This document shows positions 25,799 to 32,785 of a DNA stretch of 32,785 bases, in pieces (positions within the stretch are counted from its first letter, which is position 1; every line of letters starts with the position of its first letter). The stretch comes from Bifidobacterium italicum (lineage in GTDB: Bacteria; Actinomycetota; Actinomycetes; Actinomycetales; Bifidobacteriaceae): contig NZ_MVOG01000037.1 in NCBI RefSeq assembly GCF_002286915.1, forward strand, positions 1 to 32,785, read 5' to 3'. The position numbers and the translations under genes were made by a program. The notes under the pieces are model-generated. The model ran no database searches. It worked only from the letters and a program-made list of their open reading frames with translations, and was not told the DNA's origin.

Positions 25799-26175
25799 AT
25801 GGAATGGGAAGCTCCCCTCAGCCCTGCGGAGTTCAAGACGCTCCGGGAGCGCATGGGCCTGACGACCACGTGGCTAGCGAAGCGATTAGAGTGCAACCGG
25901 CAGTGCCCTCGGCACTAACCACAGACCTTGTGGTGCCCAAGGAGCGGTTCGACTTTGGAACAGAACACTTCACCGACGACGGAGGGAATCTGATCATCGT
26001 GCCGAGCGTTGACGCTGACGGCCCAGACTGCGGTATGCTCTCGGCATGGCATCGGGCCGCGACATTCCGCGCGGCAGAGGACACGGGCGGGCACATCACG
26101 TTTGCGCTGTCCGGGGGCGCGCTACCTTGGAGTTCGACCGAAAGAGAGGAACATAATGACGATCCGCTTCGCTGA
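25799..26175 (+). pseudogene. Broken HTH (XRE/YdiL-like) regulator
   Basis: Behind a strong ribosome site (GGAGGAAGT) the frame from ATG 25799 reads an HTH-like N-terminus (LSPAEFKTLRERMGLTTTWL then AKRLECNRQ) and stops at 25921 after 40 codons. In the next frame the sequence continues as PSALTTDLVVPKERFD...[14 protein letters not shown] to a stop at 26175. The expected recognition helix (of the VHNWE type) is missing, so a small deletion with frame change is likely. Its 3' end overlaps the start of the methyltransferase by 20 bases. An intact ancestor might have been a controller-like protein; that role is inference. Confidence 0.5.
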
Positions 26176-27124
26176 CCTGTTCGCTGGCATCGGCGGTATC
26201 CGCATGGGTATAGCCCAAGCCATCGGAAACGAGGCACAATGTGTGTTTTCTAGCGAGTGGAACAAGTTCAGCGTGCAGACCTACGAAGCTAACTGGCATG
26301 ACGAGTTCCCTGTAGCTGGCGACATCACGAAGATTGACGAGGACGAGATGCCGGACTGTGATCTGATCCTCGCGGGCTTCCCGTGCCAGCCGTTCAGCTT
26401 AGCCGGCGTTTCGAAGAAGCAGAGTCTGGGAAGGCCCACCGGGTTCGAGGACAAGACGCAGGGTACCCTATTCTTCGACGTGGCCCGTATTATCAAGGCC
26501 AAGCAGCCCCGAGCGTTCCTGCTGGAGAACGTGAAGAACCTCCTCTCCCACGACCGGGGGCGCACGTTCCAGATCATCTATTCGGTACTGACCGAGGATC
26601 TAGGCTACCACGTCCAGTACCGGATCATTGACGCGGCTGGGTTCGTACCCCAGCACCGCGAGCGCACCTACATCGTCGGTTTCCGGGACGATGTTCCGTT
26701 CACGTTCGACGACGTGAAGCCCATCGGCCACGGAAACGTAGGAAGCATCCTCGAACCGGATGTGGATCCGAAATACACGTTGTCGGACAAGCTCTGGGAT
26801 TATCTGCAACGCTACCGGGAAAAGCACGAGAAAGCCGGCAACGGCTTCGGCTATGGCATGGTCACGCCAGAATCCGACCACACGCGCACTCTGAGCGCAC
26901 GCTATCACAAAGACGGTTCCGAAATCCTCCTATGGCAGGGCGACGGCATAAACCCGCGCCGCCTGACACCACGCGAGTGCGCGAGACTCATGGGATACCC
27001 AGACACGTTCCAGATCCCCGTGTCGGACACGCAGGCCTACCGCCAGTTCGGCAACTCGGTCGCCGTGCCCGTCATCTACGCGATCGGAGGAGCCATGAAA
27101 CCCTTCCTCCTCACGGAACGCTGA
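26156..27124 (+). CDS. DNA (cytosine-5-)-methyltransferase, probable partner of the EcoRII-type enzyme
   Basis: 322 residues. C5-methyltransferase motifs in canonical order: [14 protein letters not shown] (6-18), [13 protein letters not shown] with catalytic C77, [25 protein letters not shown]-like [12 protein letters not shown] and [11 protein letters not shown]. It transfers a methyl group from SAM to cytosine C5. The target-recognition region between VIII and IX is short, so the protein is near the minimal size (M.HhaI-like). ATG 26156 has GAGGA 6 bases upstream; the frame extends back to 26009 without support. The restriction gene follows on the same strand within 46 bases, so protection of the same site is expected but not provable from sequence. 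Confidence 0.92.
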   Translation: MTIRFADLFAGIGGIRMGIAQAIGNEAQCVFSSEWNKFSVQTYEANWHDEFPVAGDITKIDEDEMPDCDLILAGFPCQPFSLAGVSKKQSLGRPTGFEDKTQGTLFFDVARIIKAKQPRAFLLENVKNLLSHDRGRTFQIIYSVLTEDLGYHVQYRIIDAAGFVPQHRERTYIVGFRDDVPFTFDDVKPIGHGNVGSILEPDVDPKYTLSDKLWDYLQRYREKHEKAGNGFGYGMVTPESDHTRTLSARYHKDGSEILLWQGDGINPRRLTPRECARLMGYPDTFQIPVSDTQAYRQFGNSVAVPVIYAIGGAMKPFLLTER

Positions 27125-27170
27125 CCATCGGTATATGGCGCGGGCGCGCCTGTACTGTACCATTGTCCGC

Positions 27171-28382
27171 ATGACGGGAACACTGTACAAAGATGACGAG
27201 GACCCCACCGACAAGGCCATAGCGGAGACCCGCAGAACGGGCAGCGCATTCGTGAAATTCCTTTCCGCAAACGACGCCGGCCTGACCGGCGGCCATCAGG
27301 CCGGCATACTTGTCGGCCGACGCGCATGGCCGCTGTTGTTCGACGACATAGACGACATCGGCTCGATCGCAAAACGCGAGGTCACGATCCGCTGGCCCGA
27401 AAACGTAGAGACAACCAGCACGTTCACTTGGTATCCCAGCAAGAAGGAGCTGCGCATCACTCGCTTCGGGCGCGGATTCCCCTTCCTTACACCCGAACAG
27501 GCCGGCGCTCTGTTCGTCATGGCCCGCACCGGCAAGGATGATTACAGGGCATTCATACTGGACGGCGACGACGCCGCCGACCGTTATCTGGAGACGTTCC
27601 AACTCTCCCCCGCTGATCTCAATCAGATCGTCCTCGCCCAAGGCCAGACACACTCGCTTGAGCAGGATGAGGCCGATGCTATCGGCTGCTGGGTGGATGA
27701 ACTGAGACTCGGCGAGGGGAACCCCTTCCCAGACAGCGAAACCGTATCGAGGAAGGCAAGAGAGATTCAGGAGGCCGTCCACAACCACAGTGAACAGCTC
27801 ACACGGGACCCAGACCGTAAGCTGGTTGAGTTCATCCGGGTAGAATACGCGCTGTTCCGGTACATGGAACAGGCGAAATACCTCTTCAGCATTCAAGGCG
27901 GTTTCGACGACCTTGATTCGTTCCTGAAGATCGCGCTTTCGCTGCTCAACAGCCGCAAGTCACGCGCTGGCCGGAGTTTCGAGAACCAGATTGGAGCCAT
28001 CCTTCGGGCCAACGATTTGCAATTCGAGGAGCAGGTGATAACCGAGGGAAGGAAGAAACCAGATTTCATATTCCCCTCCGGTGCTGCCTACCACGATCCA
28101 GCAAGGAAGCCGGAGACCATGATCGTGCTCGCAGCGAAAACCACGTGCAAGGATCGATGGAGGCAGATCCTCTCCGAGGCTGGCCGCATGAAGGACCAGC
28201 CAAAATGGCTGATAACGCTGCAACCAAGCAACAGCAAGCAACAGCTTGAGGAGATGAAGGCCGACAATGTGCGGCTCATAGTTCCCAAGACCTACATCGC
28301 GTCGTATCCGAAGGAATATCGGTCCGATATCTGGACCGTGAAACGGTTTATCGAATATGTCAAAGACAACGCCCAAGACTGA
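27171..28382 (+). CDS. EcoRII-type restriction endonuclease (expected site CCWGG)
   Basis: 403 residues from ATG 27171. Strong resemblance to EcoRII in both domains: LSANDAGLTGGHQAG in the N-terminal DNA-binding (effector) domain, and RRKSRAG-like NSRKSRAGRSFENQ, VITEGRKKPDFIFPSGAAYH and AAKTTCKDRWRQILSEA in the catalytic domain. The PD-(D/E)XK-type residues D298, K323, K327 and R329 fall within one position of the EcoRII numbering I recall (D299, K324, K328, R330), and total length is nearly equal. This is why I prefer ATG 27171 to ATG 27135, though neither has a clear ribosome site; a TACCAT box 7 bases before 27171 hints at a leaderless start. EcoRII needs two sites to cut (type IIE). Confidence 0.9.
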   Translation: MTGTLYKDDEDPTDKAIAETRRTGSAFVKFLSANDAGLTGGHQAGILVGRRAWPLLFDDIDDIGSIAKREVTIRWPENVETTSTFTWYPSKKELRITRFGRGFPFLTPEQAGALFVMARTGKDDYRAFILDGDDAADRYLETFQLSPADLNQIVLAQGQTHSLEQDEADAIGCWVDELRLGEGNPFPDSETVSRKAREIQEAVHNHSEQLTRDPDRKLVEFIRVEYALFRYMEQAKYLFSIQGGFDDLDSFLKIALSLLNSRKSRAGRSFENQIGAILRANDLQFEEQVITEGRKKPDFIFPSGAAYHDPARKPETMIVLAAKTTCKDRWRQILSEAGRMKDQPKWLITLQPSNSKQQLEEMKADNVRLIVPKTYIASYPKEYRSDIWTVKRFIEYVKDNAQD

Positions 28383-28690
28383 CTCGTGTTCCCGTGACAC
28401 CGTGGACACGTGAACACAGGGGTAGCGAGTCTCTTAACACGTATGTCTGCGCATGGAACCGTTCCGAGATGGACTACCATCCACGGGAAGCAATCTCACG
28501 TTCGGCTTCTCGTTTAGAGGGTAATCCCATTGCACTACGCCTTGCCAGTTCGTTTGGGCACGCCACGGCAATTGCAGCCTAGGTGTAGTTCAGGTCATTC
28601 AGTTGAGAATCAGACGAGCGTTTTCAACGCGTCTGTCCGTCATATATCTTGGTTTTTGGGCGAGTATTCAATGCCTGCGAACCGATACCG
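28383..28690. other. Convergent intergenic spacer
   Basis: 308 bases between the stops of two convergent genes. It contains the hairpin at 28611-28635. A 62-codon plus-strand frame (28394-28582) has no ribosome site and no recognised family. Nothing else is seen. Confidence 0.5.
28611..28635. terminator. Hairpin between convergent defence genes
   Basis: CAGAC pairs with GTCTG and GCG with CGC (28611-28620 with 28628-28635) across a TTTTCAA loop, with a two-base bulge. It is placed to end transcription from either side. Confidence 0.4.
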
Positions 28691-30778
28691 TTACATATTC
28701 TCAGAGATATCAGTGCCACCAGCGGATTCAATGGCTTGGATCGCTTCTCCGGCATAGTCTTTTTGGGAAACATCTTTGACGAATTCTTGGTAGCGTTCGC
28801 GGCTCTGGGTAAGTATGTCACTGAAATACAGGAATTTTGCCCGGTACATGTCGACATGTACGTTCGCCTCTCTCGCAGACAATGGATTGCCGTCATCGTC
28901 AAGTACCCGTCTGACGATGATGAGAACGTTGACTCTCTCGTCAATTCCGGCCTCATTCTTTCTTCCTTCGGCTCTGTTATTCCGAGCATCGTCCTTGTCC
29001 AGAATTCGGGTCATCGCATTTGCGTAACGCCGCACCTGCTTTCGTATCTCCTCTATCTTAATATCACGACCATAACGTTTAAACTCTACAATGGTCTCGC
29101 GATCAGGAGCTGTCAGGTATTTAATATCCACGCGGCTGTTCGACTCCGAATCTGACGAAAAGTCCAGATTATATTCTTCTGCGCCTATTGTTCGGAATGC
29201 CCTTTCCTTCTCCACGTTGCGCGTGGCACGCTCCCATGATGGATCAAGAAGCCAAGGATTGTCCGAGACGAAGTCACGAGTGGCATTTTCAAGCTCATTG
29301 GTCTTCAACATGCCTTCCAGTTTGTCTATCACTTCGAGGCGCGTGCGCACGACCTGCGCATATTCCATATTCTCGTAGTCTTTGTAGGAGGTCAATATAG
29401 CAAGTAGTTGTTCGGTCGAAAGCTCGCCTGCATGACACAACTTCTTGATATCGCCCCGTTGGACCAATCGGGTAAAAGCCATGATTGATGACTGATACAG
29501 CGAGCGGCGATCGGATTCTGGGATACTGTTGATACGAGAAACCCGATCAATCAGATCTCGTGCGGGCTTCCTCATTCCTTCACTCAAAGAGTCAATCCAA
29601 GCGGCAACCTCCGGTATATCGGCCATCAGCCTCTTGGTATTGGCGTCGCTCCTCGCGCGGGACCATTCGTCAGAAGCACGGTTGAATATGTCTTTCATCT
29701 TCTCGTTGAAAGACTTGACTCGTTCGTCGGACTCAACCAGTCGCTGCCTATCGGATGTGGCGATGTCATCCTGCTGGGAGTCGTCGAGAAAATCTGCCTG
29801 CACCTGACCTGTAACATAGCTAGCAAAATTCCTATTGAAGTCTAAATGATCCAACAACCCCTCCTGTATAGGGCGTTTACGCGCCACCACAATGATATTC
29901 TTCATGCTTTCAGTATCATCGCCGAAGGCTCTATCGGTTGGTTTATGGACCGTTCCAATCCATCCTGATAGTTTCCAGTCAGGGTGCCCGTCAAACGATA
30001 CATCCTCAACACGGTGTACTTCAGCCTTTATGCTGTTCAATTGTCCTTCTGAGGGGGAGAAATCACCCAGATACCAGATATGCTCAAGCCGTTGAAGATC
30101 TCCGCGATCCTCATATGTAACGGGTTGCCCGTTAATGACGATACGAAACATACCGTCGTTTTCGCTCCTATCAGCGAGATCAAGTACGTCGAACCGGCGA
30201 GCAATACGCCGCCTCAACGCATCCAAGGTCAAGCCGATTCGTTTCCTCCGGAGATTTGTTAGAATTAGTTTTGTACCATGTTTAATGTTATTCAACGTCA
30301 GTCCGTCTTGACTAATGGGAACTGGATGGTATTGGCGTTCATTTGGATCCGAACTCTTGATCGCTTCATCCAATTTAGCGACATCAATTGTAAATCCTTG
30401 GGCGTCTGCACCTTCTTTTTTGGATTCGACACGCATAATATCTGCAAGAGAGAATGCTGACAGCTTGCCGATCCCCTTGCGCCCCATGTATTTCCTGTGG
30501 AAGCGACATGATTCGTCACCTTCCCTTTTCCTCTTTTGATAGCCAACAGTCAGGAAGCGAGAGTTAAGTGTATCGGCATCCATACCGCATCCGTCATCAG
30601 TGATGGTGATGCTGCCGGAGTCTTCATCCGGATTGTAGTCAATGTTCACGTTATTCGCGTCCGCGTCCCAAGCATTGGCCACGAATTCAGATAACACAGC
30701 CGCCGCATTGGAATACAGGTTCCGTCCCAGCGAGTCCACGGTCGCCATATCAACCGTCAAAGTGTACATGTCACTCAT
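28691..30778 (-). CDS. GHKL (MORC/MutL/Hsp90-type) ATPase fused to a putative PD-(D/E)XK nuclease
   Basis: 695 residues. The N-terminal GHKL ATPase shows the N-box LSEFVANAWDADA (E31, N35, D38), motif DDGCGM (61-66) and the glycine lid MGRKGIGKLSAFS (98-110). This is the HATPase_c_3 style seen in MORC proteins and related restriction ATPases. A transducer-like region and a long helical linker (about 340-500) follow. The C-terminus, NPWLLDPSW (507-515), then RVDIKYL with D551 and IVEFKR with E565 and K567, has the spacing of a PD-(D/E)XK nuclease. Its ATG lies inside the end of the upstream methyltransferase gene (8-base overlap), so the two are translationally coupled. Bioinformatic work has described MORC-like ATPase-nuclease fusions beside methyltransferases as restriction systems. 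ATP-gated DNA cleavage is the inferred role; the catalytic lysine and aspartate need testing. Confidence 0.82.
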   Translation of the reverse strand: MSDMYTLTVDMATVDSLGRNLYSNAAAVLSEFVANAWDADANNVNIDYNPDEDSGSITITDDGCGMDADTLNSRFLTVGYQKRKREGDESCRFHRKYMGRKGIGKLSAFSLADIMRVESKKEGADAQGFTIDVAKLDEAIKSSDPNERQYHPVPISQDGLTLNNIKHGTKLILTNLRRKRIGLTLDALRRRIARRFDVLDLADRSENDGMFRIVINGQPVTYEDRGDLQRLEHIWYLGDFSPSEGQLNSIKAEVHRVEDVSFDGHPDWKLSGWIGTVHKPTDRAFGDDTESMKNIIVVARKRPIQEGLLDHLDFNRNFASYVTGQVQADFLDDSQQDDIATSDRQRLVESDERVKSFNEKMKDIFNRASDEWSRARSDANTKRLMADIPEVAAWIDSLSEGMRKPARDLIDRVSRINSIPESDRRSLYQSSIMAFTRLVQRGDIKKLCHAGELSTEQLLAILTSYKDYENMEYAQVVRTRLEVIDKLEGMLKTNELENATRDFVSDNPWLLDPSWERATRNVEKERAFRTIGAEEYNLDFSSDSESNSRVDIKYLTAPDRETIVEFKRYGRDIKIEEIRKQVRRYANAMTRILDKDDARNNRAEGRKNEAGIDERVNVLIIVRRVLDDDGNPLSAREANVHVDMYRAKFLYFSDILTQSRERYQEFVKDVSQKDYAGEAIQAIESAGGTDISENM

Positions 30779-31832
30779 TATTGTTGTTCCTATCCTCTAG
30801 TGTTTTGATGAACTGCCGCGCTATGGCTTTGCCGAACACAGGAGGCACGGCGTTGCCTATCAGGCGGCCAACGGTGCTCAACGTGATCTTTTCCGAGGGC
30901 CCAGTGAACACGAACGAATCCGGAAAGCCTTGGAGGCGAGATGCCTCCCGAAGCGTAAGTGCACGGTCCTGCGCCGGATGAGTGAATCTTCCAGCTCCAG
31001 GATTATAGGATTGTGTCGTAATCGTGGGAGATGGCTTGTTCCACTCCATCCTCCCATAGAACGATTTGAAGGTTTTGCCTGAAGCGCGAGTCTGGCAGGG
31101 CACTCGCAACTCCTCCGGCCAGTCTTCCCACGTCCCACCCGGCTTGGAAGCATGTGCGCGTTTCAAATTGATAGGTGAAAGATTTCGCGCGAAATGCATG
31201 GAATCACTATCGTCTTTCTGCCCCGCGCCCAAAGACGGCAGATCATGGATAGCGTCATATACTGTTCTATAATGTTTTATGTCTACCGTTGGTTCCGGCA
31301 TCTCAATATGGTCGTTTAGCGCAGCTAGCAGTACCAGTCGTCGACGTCTCTGCGGAAGGCCATAGTCAGGGCCGAACAACACACGGTACGTGACATCATA
31401 GCCGGTCTGTTTCAGACAGGCAACGAATGCATCAAAGATAGGTGAATACTGGACGCGCGGGACGTTCTCCATCGTCACGAAATCCGGCATAGTCTCTTGT
31501 ACAAGCCGCGCGAACTCATTAAGCAGCGGCCAGCTTTTCTCGTGCGATGTGTCCACCCCGCGCCGCTGTGAGGAAAAAGGTTGACATGGCGCGCAGCCGG
31601 CCAAGAGGCGAACTTCTGCATGTCCCCACAAGCGCTTCAGATCTTCACCTCTCACATCGCAGACAGAGCGCTCGATGAACTTTGCTTTGATGTTATGGCT
31701 ATACGGGTATGAGCAGGCTGAAGCGTTGTCGATTCCCGCCACAATCCTTATCCCGCCCTGTTTCAAACCCAAGGACAGGCCGCCCGTTCCACAGAACAGA
31801 TCAATAGCTGCGATTTCGCTCCTCTTACACAT
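30771..31832 (-). CDS. DNA (cytosine-5-)-methyltransferase of the GHKL-nuclease system
   Basis: 353 residues. Motif I AIDLFCGTGGLSLGL (9-23), motif IV GCAPCQPFSSQRRG with catalytic C83, motif VI MENVPRV, motif VIII PQRRRRLVLLAA, motif IX LTLREASRLQGFPDSF and motif X IGNAVPPVFGKAIA. It methylates cytosine C5 at an unknown site. ATG 31832 starts directly at the conserved core; the frame is open to 32021, but that extension is antisense to or read-through of the neighbouring transposase. No ribosome site is present, but TATAAT lies 7 bases before the ATG, suggesting a leaderless mRNA. The stop overlaps the ATPase-nuclease start. It differs clearly from the methyltransferase at 26156, so it is not a duplicate. 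Confidence 0.92.
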   Translation of the reverse strand: MCKRSEIAAIDLFCGTGGLSLGLKQGGIRIVAGIDNASACSYPYSHNIKAKFIERSVCDVRGEDLKRLWGHAEVRLLAGCAPCQPFSSQRRGVDTSHEKSWPLLNEFARLVQETMPDFVTMENVPRVQYSPIFDAFVACLKQTGYDVTYRVLFGPDYGLPQRRRRLVLLAALNDHIEMPEPTVDIKHYRTVYDAIHDLPSLGAGQKDDSDSMHFARNLSPINLKRAHASKPGGTWEDWPEELRVPCQTRASGKTFKSFYGRMEWNKPSPTITTQSYNPGAGRFTHPAQDRALTLREASRLQGFPDSFVFTGPSEKITLSTVGRLIGNAVPPVFGKAIARQFIKTLEDRNNNNE

Positions 31833-31839
31833 AGAGGGA

Positions 31840-31845
31840 ATTATA
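31840..31845 (-). promoter_or_regulatory. -10 box for leaderless transcription of the methyltransferase
   Basis: A perfect TATAAT on the minus strand, separated from ATG 31832 by 7 bases. That places the transcription start at or next to the start codon. No strong -35 is visible 16-18 bases upstream. The end of the adjacent transposon may contribute to the promoter. Confidence 0.55.
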
Positions 31846-31899
31846 ACCTTCAAGGTCGGCAAAACAGGCATATAGGTCATTTTGTGTTGATTTAGACTT

Positions 31900-32785
31900 C
31901 TAGTCGGTGCCGTTGGGATAGCGGGTCCGGGTGTGGAATTCGTTCCAGTCGATGCCGTTGCCGAGGGTGGGCTGGGTCGTCGATTCGTCATCGGCGTTGT
32001 CGGTATCGGTGCCGACGGCATGCTGGTCGTGTTCCTTGAGGATGCGGGCGGGGTCGGGTTTGGCGCTTTTCATGTAGCACAGCCATTCGCAGGCGCGGCG
32101 CATGTGGTTCTCGGGCATGCCGCGGTGGTTGACCAGCATGCGTTTGATCGCGGCGTTGAGGCCGCCCTCGAGCCGGTTGCCGTCGCGCGGCACCGGCCCG
32201 TACGTGCGCAGTTCGGGCTCGAGGAAGCAGAACAGGGATCCGTTGCGGAAGAGGCGTTCGAGCCTGAAGTAGGCGCGGCGCAGCCGCAGGTGCGTCCACC
32301 ACCAGCCGCTTCTGGACGTGGCCGCCCTGGGGTCGTCGGGGTGCTCGCGGGCGAAGGTGCGTTCGGTGAGCATGTGCCGCCAACGTTCGCGCCATGCGTC
32401 GGGCGCCTCGCCCCAGCGTGCGGCGTGGTCGGCGTCGTGGATGCGGGTGAGCGCATCGGCGAGCCGTTTGAGTTCCCTGCCGGCCTCGAGGCGGGGCCGG
32501 CAGGTCAGATCCTGTCTGGTGTCGCGCTGTATGTGGATCAGGCATCGCTGGATGCGCGTGCCCGGCCAGCTCTCGGCGCAGGCCCTTTGGATGCCCTTCA
32601 TGCCGTCGCATACGAGCACGTCGGGCGGCGCGATCTGCGCGAACAGGGCGTTGTAGGCGGCGGTGCTCTCGCGTTCGCACCATTGCCAGGCGAGCACCTC
32701 GCCGCCGTTGGCGTCGATCGCGGTCAGCAGGCACCAGCCGTTCATGTAGGTGCCGTCGGCCACGACCACGTGATGCACCACGCCG
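31900..32785 (-). CDS. IS1249/IS256-like transposase, 5' part cut by the window edge
   Basis: The frame is open to the edge; 295 residues of the C-terminal part are visible. The DDE-type catalytic core shows VVVADGTYMNGW (first Asp), LVCDGMKGIQRAC (second Asp) and, further on, RDGNRLEGGLNAAIKR, where the conserved Glu lies. CLIHIQRD between them is typical of IS256/MULE-type transposases, and actinobacterial IS1249-type proteins look like this. Base composition is very GC-rich, like the core and unlike the adjacent defence genes, so the element has a different history from its neighbours. The terminal repeat must lie between 31833 and 31900 but I cannot place it. Intact over the visible part. 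Confidence 0.8.
   Translation of the reverse strand, partial: GVVHHVVVADGTYMNGWCLLTAIDANGGEVLAWQWCERESTAAYNALFAQIAPPDVLVCDGMKGIQRACAESWPGTRIQRCLIHIQRDTRQDLTCRPRLEAGRELKRLADALTRIHDADHAARWGEAPDAWRERWRHMLTERTFAREHPDDPRAATSRSGWWWTHLRLRRAYFRLERLFRNGSLFCFLEPELRTYGPVPRDGNRLEGGLNAAIKRMLVNHRGMPENHMRRACEWLCYMKSAKPDPARILKEHDQHAVGTDTDNADDESTTQPTLGNGIDWNEFHTRTRYPNGTD

Noticed and set aside
28394..28582. 62-codon frame resembling the start of a Vsr-type mismatch endonuclease
   Set aside because: A Vsr gene would fit beside a C5 methyltransferase, but only a vague basic/Ser pattern is seen, there is no ribosome site, and the catalytic parts are absent.
31833..32021. N-terminal extension of the second methyltransferase by 63 residues
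   Set aside because: Proline/threonine-rich translation that is read from the transposase 3' end; the conserved core starts at ATG 31832, right after a TATAAT box.
1..32785. CRISPR arrays, integrase genes, toxin-antitoxin pairs
   Set aside because: No regularly spaced direct repeats and no matching coding sequences were found on either strand.

Overview
The window is chromosomal DNA of a high-GC actinobacterium, most likely a Bifidobacterium. The evidence is the strong G/C third-position bias, pflB next to pflA, twin clpP genes apart from clpX, and the order rnd - tig - clcA-like - clpP1P2 - clpX. I cannot name the species.

Bases 1-24125 are ordinary core genome, mostly on the minus strand. 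They hold: the 3' end of a succinate dehydrogenase/fumarate reductase iron-sulfur subunit and a small SAM methyltransferase (plus strand); a LOG-family protein and an NhaA antiporter with overlapping ends; a MalY/PatB-type aminotransferase; two identical tandem tRNA-Arg(ACG) genes; clpX; clpP2 and clpP1; a ClC chloride transporter; trigger factor; RNase D; pflA and pflB; a 65-codon SPOR-like protein; glutamine-dependent NAD synthetase; an M20 amidohydrolase; the methionine uptake operon metQ-metN-metI; and a plus-strand HAD phosphatase. Many gene ends carry long GC-rich hairpins, and pflB has two CRP-type palindromes upstream.

Bases 24126-32785 are an accessory island. Base composition drops visibly, codon use is mixed, and transposable elements lie inside and at the edge. 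In order: about 545 bp of AT-richer sequence with no gene; an IS30-type element with both inverted repeats but an internally deleted, frameshifted transposase; a broken HTH regulator; a plus-strand C5-cytosine methyltransferase followed by an EcoRII-type restriction enzyme (expected site CCWGG); a short spacer; and, convergent on the minus strand, a second C5 methyltransferase whose stop overlaps the start of a 695-residue protein. That protein joins a GHKL (MORC/MutL/Hsp90-type) ATPase to a putative PD-(D/E)XK nuclease. The window ends inside an IS1249/IS256-like transposase.

The island therefore encodes two convergent DNA-modification systems. The first is a recognisable type II system. The second (methyltransferase plus ATPase-nuclease, apparently from a leaderless transcript) belongs to a class predicted bioinformatically as MORC-like restriction systems, and I know of little experimental work on it. 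It is the best candidate here for an under-described defence system.
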